Assembly (NCBI GenBank): GCA_016794525.1
Contig: JAEUJY010000003.1
Span: 1-37,013 of the forward strand
Origin: Myxococcales bacterium
GTDB lineage: Bacteria; Myxococcota_A; Polyangia; Haliangiales; Haliangiaceae
Length of the DNA stretch: 37,013 nucleotides
Direction of reading: 5' to 3'
In this document: positions 1-7,134 of the stretch, piece by piece
Layout of the letters: each line of letters starts with the position of its first letter
Position numbering within the stretch: the stretch's first letter is position 1
The notes under the pieces: generated by a model
Database searches by the model: none
Seen by the model: the letters and a program-made list of their open reading frames with translations, nothing else
Told to the model about the DNA's origin: nothing
Program-made: the position numbers and the translations under genes

Positions 1-1722
1 GCGGCCGAGCCGTGCGCCGGCGGGCCGGCCCGGGTGGCGGCGGTGTGGGGCCCGGCGCGCGCCGAGACGCTGCGCCGGATGTTCGGCGCGACCGGCCTGC
101 CGCAGGCCGAGGCGGCGTGGCGCGGCGCGGTCGACCAGCTCGACGCCTACGGCCGCCGCTGGGCGCTGGCCCACCGCGACGCCTGCCTGGCGACCCGGGT
201 CCGCGGCGAGCAGAGCGAGCGGCTGCTCGACCTGCGGATGGCGTGCCTCGACAACCGCCTCGCCGACCTCGACGCGGTGGTCGCGGTGCTCGCGGCGCCG
301 GATCGCCAGCTGGTGATCGACGCCGAGGCGACGGCGCGGCGGCTGCCGTCGGTGGCCGCGTGCGACGAGGCGGCGGCGCGGCGGCTGCTGCCGGCGCTGC
401 CCGACGATCCGGCGGTCCGCGGCTGGGTCCAGGCGATCGAGGCGCAGCTCGCGGCGGCGCGGGCGCGCCTGACCGCCGGGCGCTACGCCGAGGGCCGGGC
501 GCTGGTGGCGCCGGTGCGCGTCGCCGCGGCGGTGCTCGGCGATCGACCGCTCGAGGCCGACGTGCTGCTGGTGGCGGGGCGGCTCGAGCGCGCGACCAGC
601 GACCTGGCGCGCAGCCGGCGCACGCTGGCCGCGGGGCTGCGCGCGGCCACCGCCGGTCGTCACGACGCGGCCGCGGCCGAGCTGGCGCTCGAGGTGATGC
701 GCGGCGCGATCGATCTCGACTACGGCGACGAGGTCGACGCGATCGTCGCCGACGCCCAGGCCTGGGTCGATCGGCTGGGCGACCCGCGGCTGGCGGCGCG
801 GCTGCTCGATCTGCGCGGCAGCCTGGCGCTGCGCCGCAACGACTTCGCCGCCGCGCGCGCGCTGCTGCGGCAGGCGCTCACCACGTACCGCGTCGAGGCG
901 GTCGACGATCCGCTGGTGGTGGCGTCGGTGCTGCGCCGGCTGAGCCTGATCGATCAGCTCGAGGGCAACTTCGCCGCCGCCGACGCCAGCGGCCGCGAGG
1001 CGGTCGACACGATCGCGCGCGCGCTCGGGCCGTGGCACCCCGAGGCGCTGGGCATCCGCTCGAACCTCGCGGTCGGCCTCGGCGATCGCGGCGCGTGGGC
1101 GGCGTCGCTGGCCGAGCACGCCGCGATCCTGGCGCTGCGCGAGCAGGTGCTCGGGCCGGCCCACCTCGACGTCGCGATGTCGCTGTACGGCGTGGCCCGG
1201 GCGCAGCTGCGGCTCGGCCGGCTGTCCGAGGCCGCGGCCGCGGCGGCCCGCGTGCTGGCGATCCGCGCGGCGGTGCTGCCGCCCGACGCGATCGAGATCG
1301 GCGAGGCCCACGGCATGATCGGGCGGATCGCGCTGGCCGGCGGGCGCGCGGCCGAGGCGCGGCCGCACTTCGTCACCGCGGCCGCCTGCTACGCGGCGCA
1401 CCTCGGGCTCGCGCACCCGGCGCGGGCGGTGGCGCTGGGCGAGCAGGCCGCCGCCGATCTGGCGCTGGGCGACGCTGTGGCCGCGCTGGCCACCGCGCGC
1501 GCCGCGCTCGCGCTCGACGTGGCCGACTACCCGGCGGTCCGCGCCGAGCTGACGCTGGTGGCGGTGCAGGCGCTGACCGCCCGCGGGCCGGCCGGCGTGG
1601 CCGAGGCGCGCCCGCTGGCCGAGCGCGCGCGCGCCGACTTCGCGGCGGCGGCGGCGGGCGAGCGGATCGGGCTCCCAGCGCTCGAGGCGTGGCTGGCGGC
1701 GCACCCGCCGGCGCCGCGCTGA
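1..1722 (+). CDS. TPR protein, 3' part; likely ectodomain of a Ser/Thr kinase
   Basis: The reading frame is open from the left edge to a TGA, so the 5' end lies outside the window. The visible ~573 residues are almost wholly helical, with TPR-like units from about residue 130 onward (recurring G-x-Y/F-x-x-A and A-L-x-x-A-L patterns). The first ~130 residues carry four spaced cysteines, at the C of EPCAGG, the C of DACLATR, the C of MACLDNRL and the C of AACDEA. The full kinase at 11891-14764 has a similar cysteine layout just after its membrane helix. In myxobacterial kinases of this type such a region follows a cytoplasmic kinase domain and one membrane helix, and TPRs serve protein contacts. 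The kinase half itself is not visible, so the assignment is inference. It is convergent with the sigma-54 activator, with 10 bases between the stops. Confidence 0.75.
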   Translation, partial: AAEPCAGGPARVAAVWGPARAETLRRMFGATGLPQAEAAWRGAVDQLDAYGRRWALAHRDACLATRVRGEQSERLLDLRMACLDNRLADLDAVVAVLAAPDRQLVIDAEATARRLPSVAACDEAAARRLLPALPDDPAVRGWVQAIEAQLAAARARLTAGRYAEGRALVAPVRVAAAVLGDRPLEADVLLVAGRLERATSDLARSRRTLAAGLRAATAGRHDAAAAELALEVMRGAIDLDYGDEVDAIVADAQAWVDRLGDPRLAARLLDLRGSLALRRNDFAAARALLRQALTTYRVEAVDDPLVVASVLRRLSLIDQLEGNFAAADASGREAVDTIARALGPWHPEALGIRSNLAVGLGDRGAWAASLAEHAAILALREQVLGPAHLDVAMSLYGVARAQLRLGRLSEAAAAAARVLAIRAAVLPPDAIEIGEAHGMIGRIALAGGRAAEARPHFVTAAACYAAHLGLAHPARAVALGEQAAADLALGDAVAALATARAALALDVADYPAVRAELTLVAVQALTARGPAGVAEARPLAERARADFAAAAAGERIGLPALEAWLAAHPPAPR

Positions 1723-1732
1723 TCCGCCGGCC

Positions 1733-3109
1733 TCAGTCGTCGCCGCGCGCGCCGGGTGGCGCGAACTGGCGCGGATCGATCGCGTAGCGGGCCAGCCACC
1801 GGCGCAGCTGGGTGCGGTGCACGCCGAGCGCGCGCGCCGCCCGCGCGACGTTGCCCTCCTCGCGCCGCAGCGCGGCCTCGATGTGGGCGGCGCGGTCCGC
1901 CGGCGCGACCTGATCGAGCTCGACCGGCGCGGCGGCGCTCGTCGGTGGGGCGGGGGCCGGGGCCGGATCGGCGGCGGCGTGGATCGCCCGGCCGGCGTCG
2001 GCGTGCAGGTGGCTGGCGTCGACCAGCGACGCGCCGGCGATCACGGCGGCGCGCGCGGCGGCTCGGGCCTCGGTCAGGAGCTCGCGGACGTTGCCCGGCC
2101 ACGGGCGGGTCAGCGCGGCCTCGACGAACAGCGCGTTGGGCCGCAGCCCGGCGGCGACCGCGGCGATGGCGTGGGCCGCCAGCCACGGCACCTCGTCGGG
2201 CCGCGCCCGCAGCGGCGGCAGCACGACCTCGGGCTTGCCCAGGCGGTAGTACAGATCGTCGCGGAACTCCCCGCTCGCCACCCGCGCGCGCAGGCTGTGC
2301 AGCGTCGCCGAGCACACCCGCACGTCGATCGGGCGCGGCCGGGTGCCGCCCAGCGGCAGCACCTCGGCGGTCTGCAGCACGCGCAAGAGCTTGGCCTGGA
2401 CGCCGAGGTCGAGATCGCCGACCTCGTCGAGGAAGATCGTGCCGCCGTCGGCGGCCTGCAGGTAGCCGTCGGCGTCGGCGTCGGCGCCCGAGAACGCGCC
2501 GCGGCGCACGCCAAACAGCAGGCGCTCGGCCAGCCCCGCCGGGATCGTCGCGCAGTTGACCGCGACGAACGGCCCGGGCCGACCGCCGGCGTCGTGGAAC
2601 GCGCGCGCCGCGACCTCCTTGCCGGTGCCGCTCTCGCCGGTGAGGTGGACGCGCTCGCCGAACCGCACCGCCTGGGCCACCTCGCGCAGCGCGGCCGCGA
2701 ACACCGGGCCGATCACCAGGCCGTCGCGCACCTCGACCCGGGCGTCGTCGTAGCGCCGCAGATCGGCGACGCACACCAGCACGACCAGGCCGGCGCGCAC
2801 CACCCGCAGCTCGGCCCGGGCGACCGCGCCGGCGAGCCGCTCCCCGTCGACGAACGTGCCGTTGCGGCTGCCGAGATCCTCGACCTGCCACGCGCCGTCG
2901 CGCCAGCCGAGCCGGGCGTGGCGGCGCGACAGCGAGGCGTCGTCGATCGCCAGCCCGCACGCGGGATCGCGGCCCAGCTCGATCGGCGCCGCGCCCAGCG
3001 CCACCGCCCGCAGCTGCGGCTGGCCGCCGGCGTGGACCACGATGATCCCGGGGCGCGGCCCGGCGTCGTCGCGGATCACCGGGGTCTGGACGTCGACCGT
3101 GGACTCCAC
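1733..3109 (-). CDS. FHA-domain sigma-54-dependent transcriptional activator
   Basis: A 458-residue bacterial enhancer-binding protein. Residues 35-115 form an FHA (phosphothreonine-binding) domain with LGRD, S-R-R-H and NGTF motifs. Residues 133-365 are the AAA+ sigma-54 interaction domain: Walker A GESGTGK (158-164), Walker B ending FLDE (226-229), arginine-finger region FRDDLYYRL, and WPGNVREL. A Fis-type helix-turn-helix sits at 409-441. The sigma-54-contact loop reads GAFSGA (204-209), not GAFTGA. FHA in place of a receiver domain suggests control by Ser/Thr phosphorylation, which fits the kinases nearby. I chose the GTG start because the FHA domain follows at once and a TATGCT hexamer lies 6 bases upstream; an in-frame ATG at 3181 would add a low-complexity arginine-rich tail. 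The gene is divergent from the repeat lipoprotein, whose upstream region has sigma-54-type sites, so that gene is the likely target (inference). Confidence 0.93.
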   Translation of the reverse strand: MESTVDVQTPVIRDDAGPRPGIIVVHAGGQPQLRAVALGAAPIELGRDPACGLAIDDASLSRRHARLGWRDGAWQVEDLGSRNGTFVDGERLAGAVARAELRVVRAGLVVLVCVADLRRYDDARVEVRDGLVIGPVFAAALREVAQAVRFGERVHLTGESGTGKEVAARAFHDAGGRPGPFVAVNCATIPAGLAERLLFGVRRGAFSGADADADGYLQAADGGTIFLDEVGDLDLGVQAKLLRVLQTAEVLPLGGTRPRPIDVRVCSATLHSLRARVASGEFRDDLYYRLGKPEVVLPPLRARPDEVPWLAAHAIAAVAAGLRPNALFVEAALTRPWPGNVRELLTEARAAARAAVIAGASLVDASHLHADAGRAIHAAADPAPAPAPPTSAAAPVELDQVAPADRAAHIEAALRREEGNVARAARALGVHRTQLRRWLARYAIDPRQFAPPGARGDD

Positions 3110-3115
3110 CGCCCG

Positions 3116-3121
3116 AGCATA
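3116..3121 (-). promoter_or_regulatory. -10 hexamer of the FHA activator gene (leaderless type)
   Basis: On the minus strand the sequence is TATGCT, then 6 bases, then the GTG start. No Shine-Dalgarno and no convincing -35 are visible. Transcription would start at or next to the start codon. Confidence 0.45.
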
Positions 3122-3131
3122 CCGCCGCGGC

Positions 3132-3147
3132 TGGCACGATCGCGGCA
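3132..3147 (+). promoter_or_regulatory. possible upstream sigma-54 (-24/-12) site
   Basis: TGGCAC, then 5 bases, then CGGCA. GG and GC are separated by exactly 10 bases, as sigma-54 needs, but the TT of the -12 element is CG. Weaker than the site at 3174; it may be a second promoter or a decoy. Confidence 0.3.
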
Positions 3148-3173
3148 CACCCCCGCCGGCGCTGACACCGCGG

Positions 3174-3189
3174 TGGCACATCCGTGGCA
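3174..3189 (+). promoter_or_regulatory. sigma-54 (-24/-12) promoter of the repeat lipoprotein
   Basis: TGGCAC, then 5 bases, then TGGCA, against the consensus TGGCAC-N5-TTGCA: one mismatch, with the correct 10 bases between GG and GC. The predicted start near 3200 leaves a leader of about 57 bases before the ATG at 3257. The divergent neighbour is a sigma-54 activator. Confidence 0.6.
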
Positions 3190-3256
3190 CGCCGGGCCCC
3201 GGCGAGCGCGCGGCGAGGCCGTCGGCGATGGCCTGGCGGTTGCTGAGTCGTCGGTC

Positions 3257-4384
3257 ATGCCGCGCACTCCGCTCCCCGTGATCATCCCGCTCTGGTTCGC
3301 CGCCGCCTGCGGCTCGGTGTCGCCGGTCGACGCGCCCGACGCCGCGTCGACGCCCGACGCGCCCGCCGCCCCCGACGCCGCCGCCGAGCCCGACGCCACC
3401 CCCGCGCCCGACGCGGCGAGCGACGCGTGCGTGCAGACCACCTGCGCCGCCGCCGGCGCGGCCTGCGGCGTGATCGCCGACGGCTGCGGCGGCACCGTCA
3501 CGTGCGATCCGTGCGGCGCGGGCCAGGTCTGCGGCGCGACCGCCGATCACGCGTGCGCGCCGACGCCGACGCTCAAGCTGCGCAACGGCTTCGTCCAGTC
3601 CGACGGCGCCAAGGCGCACTCGCAGACCTGCGACGTCGCCGCGTCGGGCGTGCTCGACTGCACGACCACGACGCACCCGTTCGCCGCGTTCGCGCTGCCG
3701 CCGAGCGGTCTGACGTTGCCGGCCGGCGCGCGGATCGCCGATCGCACGATCGTCGTGTACCGCACGCCGACCGGCGCCCGCCGCCTGCTGACCGCGTACC
3801 TGCAGGCCGACGGCGCCCGCGAGTACGTCCAGAGCTGCGCGATGCCGGCCACCGGCCCGCTCACCTGCGACCCCGCGACCAGCCCGTACGTCGCGGTCGC
3901 GCTGCCGCCGGCGGGCGTGACGCTGGCGCCGGGGACCCACGTCGGCGGCCGGTTCGGCTACGCGTTCGTCGCCGACGGGCGGATCAAGGTGCGCCAGGGT
4001 TACGTGCAGTCGGACGGCACGCGCAGCGTCTCGCAGGACTGCGACGTCGCGGCCGACGGCGCGCTGGTGTGCGATCCGGCGACGCACCCGTTCCAGGTCG
4101 TCGCGCTGCCGCCGAGCGGCGTGACCCCCGCCGCCGGCACGGTGATCCGCGATCGCTACACCTACGCGTTCTACGCCGACGGCGTGCCCAAGCTGCGCAG
4201 CGGCTACGTGCAGTCCGACGGCGCGCAGAGCTGGTCGCAGAACTGCGACGTCGCGCCGAGCGGCGCGCTCGACTGCGATCCGGTCACCCACCCGTTCGCG
4301 GCCTTCGCGCAGCCGGGCACCGGCCTCGTGCCCGACGCCGGCACGGTGCTCGATCACCGCTACGCGTTCACCTACGTCGAGTGA
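3257..4384 (+). CDS. lipoprotein with four tandem 68-residue repeats
   Basis: 375 residues. A signal peptide ends in a lipobox (FAAAC, lipidated Cys about 19). An Asp/Ala/Pro-rich linker follows, then a cysteine-rich segment (CGxxxDGCGG, CDPCG, QVCG) of a kind common in myxobacterial surface proteins. From nucleotide 3572 to the stop the protein is four tandem repeats of 68, 68, 68 and 66 residues with no spacers. Each has GYVQSDG or a close variant, a C-x9-C pair (as in SQxCDVAxxGxLxC), then DPxTHPF, ALPPSGVT and RYxYAF. The C-x9-C pair is likely a disulfide, which suggests an extracytoplasmic adhesive or ligand-binding array. I recognise no named family. Probably expressed from the sigma-54 site at 3174. 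It ends 1 base from the stop of the convergent haem lipoprotein gene. Confidence 0.85.
   Translation: MPRTPLPVIIPLWFAAACGSVSPVDAPDAASTPDAPAAPDAAAEPDATPAPDAASDACVQTTCAAAGAACGVIADGCGGTVTCDPCGAGQVCGATADHACAPTPTLKLRNGFVQSDGAKAHSQTCDVAASGVLDCTTTTHPFAAFALPPSGLTLPAGARIADRTIVVYRTPTGARRLLTAYLQADGAREYVQSCAMPATGPLTCDPATSPYVAVALPPAGVTLAPGTHVGGRFGYAFVADGRIKVRQGYVQSDGTRSVSQDCDVAADGALVCDPATHPFQVVALPPSGVTPAAGTVIRDRYTYAFYADGVPKLRSGYVQSDGAQSWSQNCDVAPSGALDCDPVTHPFAAFAQPGTGLVPDAGTVLDHRYAFTYVE
3572..4381 (+). repeat. four in-frame tandem repeats of ~204 bp
   Basis: Unit boundaries fall at 3572, 3776, 3980 and 4184. Units 3 and 4 are the most alike at protein level; unit 2 is the most diverged (AYLQADG, CAMPATGPLTC). 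All four keep the C-x9-C pair at the same place. Confidence 0.9.
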
Positions 4385-4385
4385 C

Positions 4386-4982
4386 TCACGGCGCCGCGCG
4401 GTACTCGGCCCAGGCCAGGCCGCGCAGCGCGCCCTCGGCGTAGCCGGTCGCCTGATCGGTCGGGTACGCGGTGGCCAGCGCGGCCTTCACGTCGGGCGCG
4501 ACGTCGGCGCCGTGGCACTTGAGGCACAGCGCCTGGACCACCAGCGGCTCGGCGTAGCGGGTCTGGCCGTCGGGGAGCTGGCGCAGGTAGTGGAGCCCGT
4601 CGAGCTTCTTGCCGGCGGCGGCCGCGGCCTCGAACTCGGCGAGCGCCTCGTCCTGCCAGCCGGCGACCGCGTTGGCCGGGTTGCGCGGCTTGCGGGTGGC
4701 GCGCCCCACCTTCACGCCGTCGGTGGCCAGGCCGTCGGCGATCGCCTTGGCCGCGGTCCCGCACACCTCGACCGCGTTCGGGGCGCCGCCCTCGAGCGCC
4801 TTGCTCAGCGCCGCCCGCAGCTGATCCTTGAGCGCGGCGATCGCGGCGTGGCCGCGGGGCGAGGCGGTGGCGGTGGCGGCGTCGCTCGTGGCCGGCGGCG
4901 GGCTGGCCTTGGGGCGATCGCGCCCGCAGGCGGCGGCGAGGACGACGACGGCGAGGGTCAGCGGGGCGGCGCGGTTCTGCAC
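4386..4982 (-). CDS. Tll0287-like (DUF3365) c-type haem lipoprotein
   Basis: 198 residues from a GTG start. A signal peptide ends in a lipobox (VLAAAC, Cys 19), then a short Pro/Ala/Ser linker. The body matches the DUF3365/Tll0287-like pattern: a helical N-terminal half with VEVCG (Cys 74), a central KPRNPAN segment, a PDGQTRYAEPLVVQALC stretch and a single haem site CLKCHG (Cys 153, Cys 156, His 157). Proteins of this type bind one haem c and act as small redox or sensor modules outside the cytoplasmic membrane. There is no kinase or GGDEF domain here, so it is a free-standing lipidated haem protein. A TAGAAC hexamer lies 6 bases before the start. Function beyond haem binding is not evident. 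Confidence 0.8.
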   Translation of the reverse strand: MQNRAAPLTLAVVVLAAACGRDRPKASPPPATSDAATATASPRGHAAIAALKDQLRAALSKALEGGAPNAVEVCGTAAKAIADGLATDGVKVGRATRKPRNPANAVAGWQDEALAEFEAAAAAGKKLDGLHYLRQLPDGQTRYAEPLVVQALCLKCHGADVAPDVKAALATAYPTDQATGYAEGALRGLAWAEYRAAP

Positions 4983-5023
4983 GCCGCGGTTCTAGCATCC
5001 TCCCTCGCGGCGGCGGCGCGGCG

Positions 5024-5389
5024 TCAGGTCGCGGCGAGCTGGTGCAGGATGATCGAGTTGCCCTCGGAGTCGGCGATCGTCTGCATGCGGCAGCGCGGGC
5101 CGGCGATGACGCCGCCCTGGAACCGCACCCCGGCGGCCCGCAGCCGCGTCGTCAGCGCGTCGAGATCCTCGACCTCGAACGCGACGCTGGCGCCGCCGGC
5201 GGTGCGCGCGACCGAGGGGTCGGGGTGGCGGAACAGCGCCAGGCAGCCGCCGTCGGGCAGGTCGTACTCGGTCCACGTCCCGCTGGCCGAGGCCATGCCG
5301 CGGGTCAGCCCCAGCACGTCCTCGTAGAAGCCGCGCGCCCGGGTGGCGTCCTCGACCGTGAACATCGTGAAGGCGATCTTGCGCAGCAT
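5024..5389 (-). CDS. VOC (glyoxalase/dioxygenase-fold) family protein
   Basis: 121 residues, the usual size of a single-module VOC protein. The N-terminal KIAFTMFTVEDATRARGFYE motif with DVLGL, the middle ASVAFEVEDLDAL and the C-terminal DSEGNSIILHQL are typical of COG0346-like proteins that bind a divalent metal in a paired beta-alpha-beta-beta-beta fold. The substrate cannot be read from the sequence. It lies 9 bases downstream of the DUF2071 gene on the same strand, so the two may be co-transcribed, but it also has its own -10-like TAGGAT 6 bases before its ATG. Confidence 0.85.
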   Translation of the reverse strand: MLRKIAFTMFTVEDATRARGFYEDVLGLTRGMASASGTWTEYDLPDGGCLALFRHPDPSVARTAGGASVAFEVEDLDALTTRLRAAGVRFQGGVIAGPRCRMQTIADSEGNSIILHQLAAT

Positions 5390-5395
5390 CCCGGC

Positions 5396-5401
5396 ATCCT
5401 A
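5396..5401 (-). promoter_or_regulatory. -10 hexamer of the VOC gene, overlapping the upstream stop codon
   Basis: TAGGAT lies 6 bases before the ATG. Its first three bases are the TAG stop of the DUF2071 gene. No Shine-Dalgarno is seen. Confidence 0.4.
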
Positions 5402-6130
5402 CGCGCGGGCGGGCAGCGGCGCCGGGCCGAACACCTCGACGTCGACGCCGGCGCTGTAGTGCGCGAGCGGCGGGCCGACCGGCGCGGGCAGGCCCGCGGC
5501 CGGCAGCAGCGTCGTGTCGACGGCGTGGACGGTCGCGGCCTGCGCCGGGTAGGGCGGGTGGTGCACCTGGCCGCGATCGATGCGGCCGCGGCGCGCCGAG
5601 AACAGCAGGTAGCGCTCGAGCAAGAAGTGCTCTCGCGTCCCCGGCGTCGAGGCACCCAGCGGCGCGCCGATCGAGGCGTCGAGGTCGAGCGTCGCGGCGC
5701 CGGCCCGCCGCTGCGAGCGGTAGCGGACGCGATCGCCGTCGCGGGTCGAGGTCATCCGGGCGTGGAAGTAGGGCAGGCCCCAGCCGGCGCGGGCGGCGCG
5801 CACCGCGAGCCACGAGCTGGCCTCGAGCGAGAAGAAGTACACGCCGGGCTCGCCGTCGACGATCACGTAGGTGCGCAGGTTGGTCTCGAGGAAGTCGAGC
5901 GCGAACGGCCGCGGCAGCCAGCGCGGGCGGATGGCCTCCATGCGGAACGGCACGACGCCGACGTAGGCCTGGCCGTCCCAGGTGTCGAGCGCCATGCCCG
6001 GCGGCAGCCGCGCGGCGACCACGTCGGGCGCGAAGGTCCAGTGCAGGAAGAACAGCTCGCGCCAGCGCTGGTGGCCGCTGGGCGCCCCCGGCGGGCGGCG
6101 GGTCGGCGCCAGGCGATCGACGTCGCGCAT
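5399..6130 (-). CDS. DUF2071 (YqjF-like) protein
   Basis: 243 residues, the normal length for DUF2071/COG3361. Recognisable landmarks are the WRELFFLHW start of the domain, LPPGMALDTWDGQAYVG, the PFxLDFLETNLRTYV segment, GVYFFSLEA and LPYFHARM. These match the acetoacetate-decarboxylase-like beta-barrel fold assigned to the family; no enzymatic activity is established. The tail contains HPPYPAQ and ends with a region rich in Ala and Pro. The ATG is preceded by TATCCT at 6 bases and no Shine-Dalgarno. It is divergent from the M23 peptidase gene with only 44 bases between starts, so the two promoters sit side by side. Confidence 0.85.
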   Translation of the reverse strand: MRDVDRLAPTRRPPGAPSGHQRWRELFFLHWTFAPDVVAARLPPGMALDTWDGQAYVGVVPFRMEAIRPRWLPRPFALDFLETNLRTYVIVDGEPGVYFFSLEASSWLAVRAARAGWGLPYFHARMTSTRDGDRVRYRSQRRAGAATLDLDASIGAPLGASTPGTREHFLLERYLLFSARRGRIDRGQVHHPPYPAQAATVHAVDTTLLPAAGLPAPVGPPLAHYSAGVDVEVFGPAPLPARA

Positions 6131-6136
6131 GCCGGC

Positions 6137-6142
6137 AGGATA
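6137..6142 (-). promoter_or_regulatory. -10 hexamer of the DUF2071 gene
   Basis: TATCCT on the minus strand, 6 bases before the ATG. No Shine-Dalgarno. Confidence 0.45.
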
Positions 6143-6161
6143 CCGCCGCCGCGCGCCGTAG

Positions 6162-6167
6162 TACGAT
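6162..6167 (+). promoter_or_regulatory. -10 hexamer of the M23 peptidase gene
   Basis: TACGAT, 7 bases before the ATG at 6175. It overlaps the alternative ATG at 6166, which argues for the 6175 start. Confidence 0.4.
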
Positions 6168-6174
6168 GGGCGGG

Positions 6175-7119
6175 ATGCGCGCGGTGACGAGCCTCGGCGT
6201 GGCGGCGGCGATCGTCGGCGCGTGTGGCGACGACGGCGGCGGCGGCGGCGGTCGGGTCACGGCGGTCAGCGGCACGCCGCCGCTGGTGCTGCCGGCGACG
6301 TTCGCGCCGCCGGTGCCGCACCCCGCGGCGATCTCGTCGACGTTCGGGCCGCGCTGGAAGATCAGCGCCGGGCGCACCGACTTCCACCCCGGCGTCGACT
6401 GGTTCGACGCCGAGGGCACGCCGGTGACGGCGATCGGCGACGGCGTCGTCGAGGCGGTCTATCCGGACGGCTCGCCCCAGTTTCCGCTCGGCGGCAACGT
6501 CGTCGCGATCCGTCACGCGCTGCCGACGCCGGTGCGGTTCCACGGGCGCGACGTCGACCACCTGTTCGCGGTGTACCTGCACCTGCAGGCGATCGGCGTG
6601 ACCGCCGGACAGGAGGTCACCCAGGGCCAGCCGGTCGGCGCGATGGGCCAGACCGGCGACACCGACTTCGTCCACCTGCACTTCGAGGTCCGGCTGCAGA
6701 CGATGTGCTCGTTGCCGTACCAGCTCGAGCACCCCGACGCCGGCTGCGTCACCGGCTTCGATCCCCACGTCCACCCCGGGCTGGTCATCCCGGGGCCCGA
6801 CGACGACGCGATCACGCTGGCGCCGATCGCGCCGGCGCCCGGCGACGCCTACGCGGTGCGCTACGCCGCGACCCGCGGCGACCTCGATCTCGACGCGATC
6901 GCCACCGACGCCGGGGCGCTGGGCTTCGACGAGCGGCGCGGCCTCGACGCCTCGTCGCTGGCGACCCTCGACGACTTCCGCTACCCGTGGCTGACGCTGG
7001 CGCCGCAGCCGTTCGCGTCGACCGACGACGCGCTGGTCGTGGACCTGCACTTCCCGACGCGGCCGGCCTTCGTCGAGGTGCGCGACCTCGAGGGCGACGG
7101 GCTGCGGCTGACGCCGTAG
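6175..7119 (+). CDS. M23 (LytM-type) metallopeptidase lipoprotein
   Basis: 314 residues. The signal peptide ends in a lipobox (IVGAC, Cys 17) followed by a Gly-run linker. The LytM domain spans about residues 45-175. The zinc ligands appear present: His 71 and Asp 75 in the HxxxD motif (FHPGVDW), then His 167 and His 169 in VHLHFE; His 136 in YLHLQ is the likely catalytic His. Such enzymes cut peptide bridges in peptidoglycan, in the periplasm or in prey walls. A ~140-residue C-terminal region (from about VHPGLVIPG) has no recognised motif and may be a beta-rich accessory domain. Start 6175 was chosen over 6166 because it gives a clean signal peptide. Convergent with the OPT transporter gene, 15 bases between stops. 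Confidence 0.88.
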   Translation: MRAVTSLGVAAAIVGACGDDGGGGGGRVTAVSGTPPLVLPATFAPPVPHPAAISSTFGPRWKISAGRTDFHPGVDWFDAEGTPVTAIGDGVVEAVYPDGSPQFPLGGNVVAIRHALPTPVRFHGRDVDHLFAVYLHLQAIGVTAGQEVTQGQPVGAMGQTGDTDFVHLHFEVRLQTMCSLPYQLEHPDAGCVTGFDPHVHPGLVIPGPDDDAITLAPIAPAPGDAYAVRYAATRGDLDLDAIATDAGALGFDERRGLDASSLATLDDFRYPWLTLAPQPFASTDDALVVDLHFPTRPAFVEVRDLEGDGLRLTP

Positions 7120-7134
7120 CCCGCGCGGCCGGCG

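Noticed and set aside
12-1787. A long open frame in another frame over the TPR protein
   Set aside because: Arg/Gly/Ala-rich with no helical repeat pattern; the frame ending at 1722 has clear TPR-type sequence.
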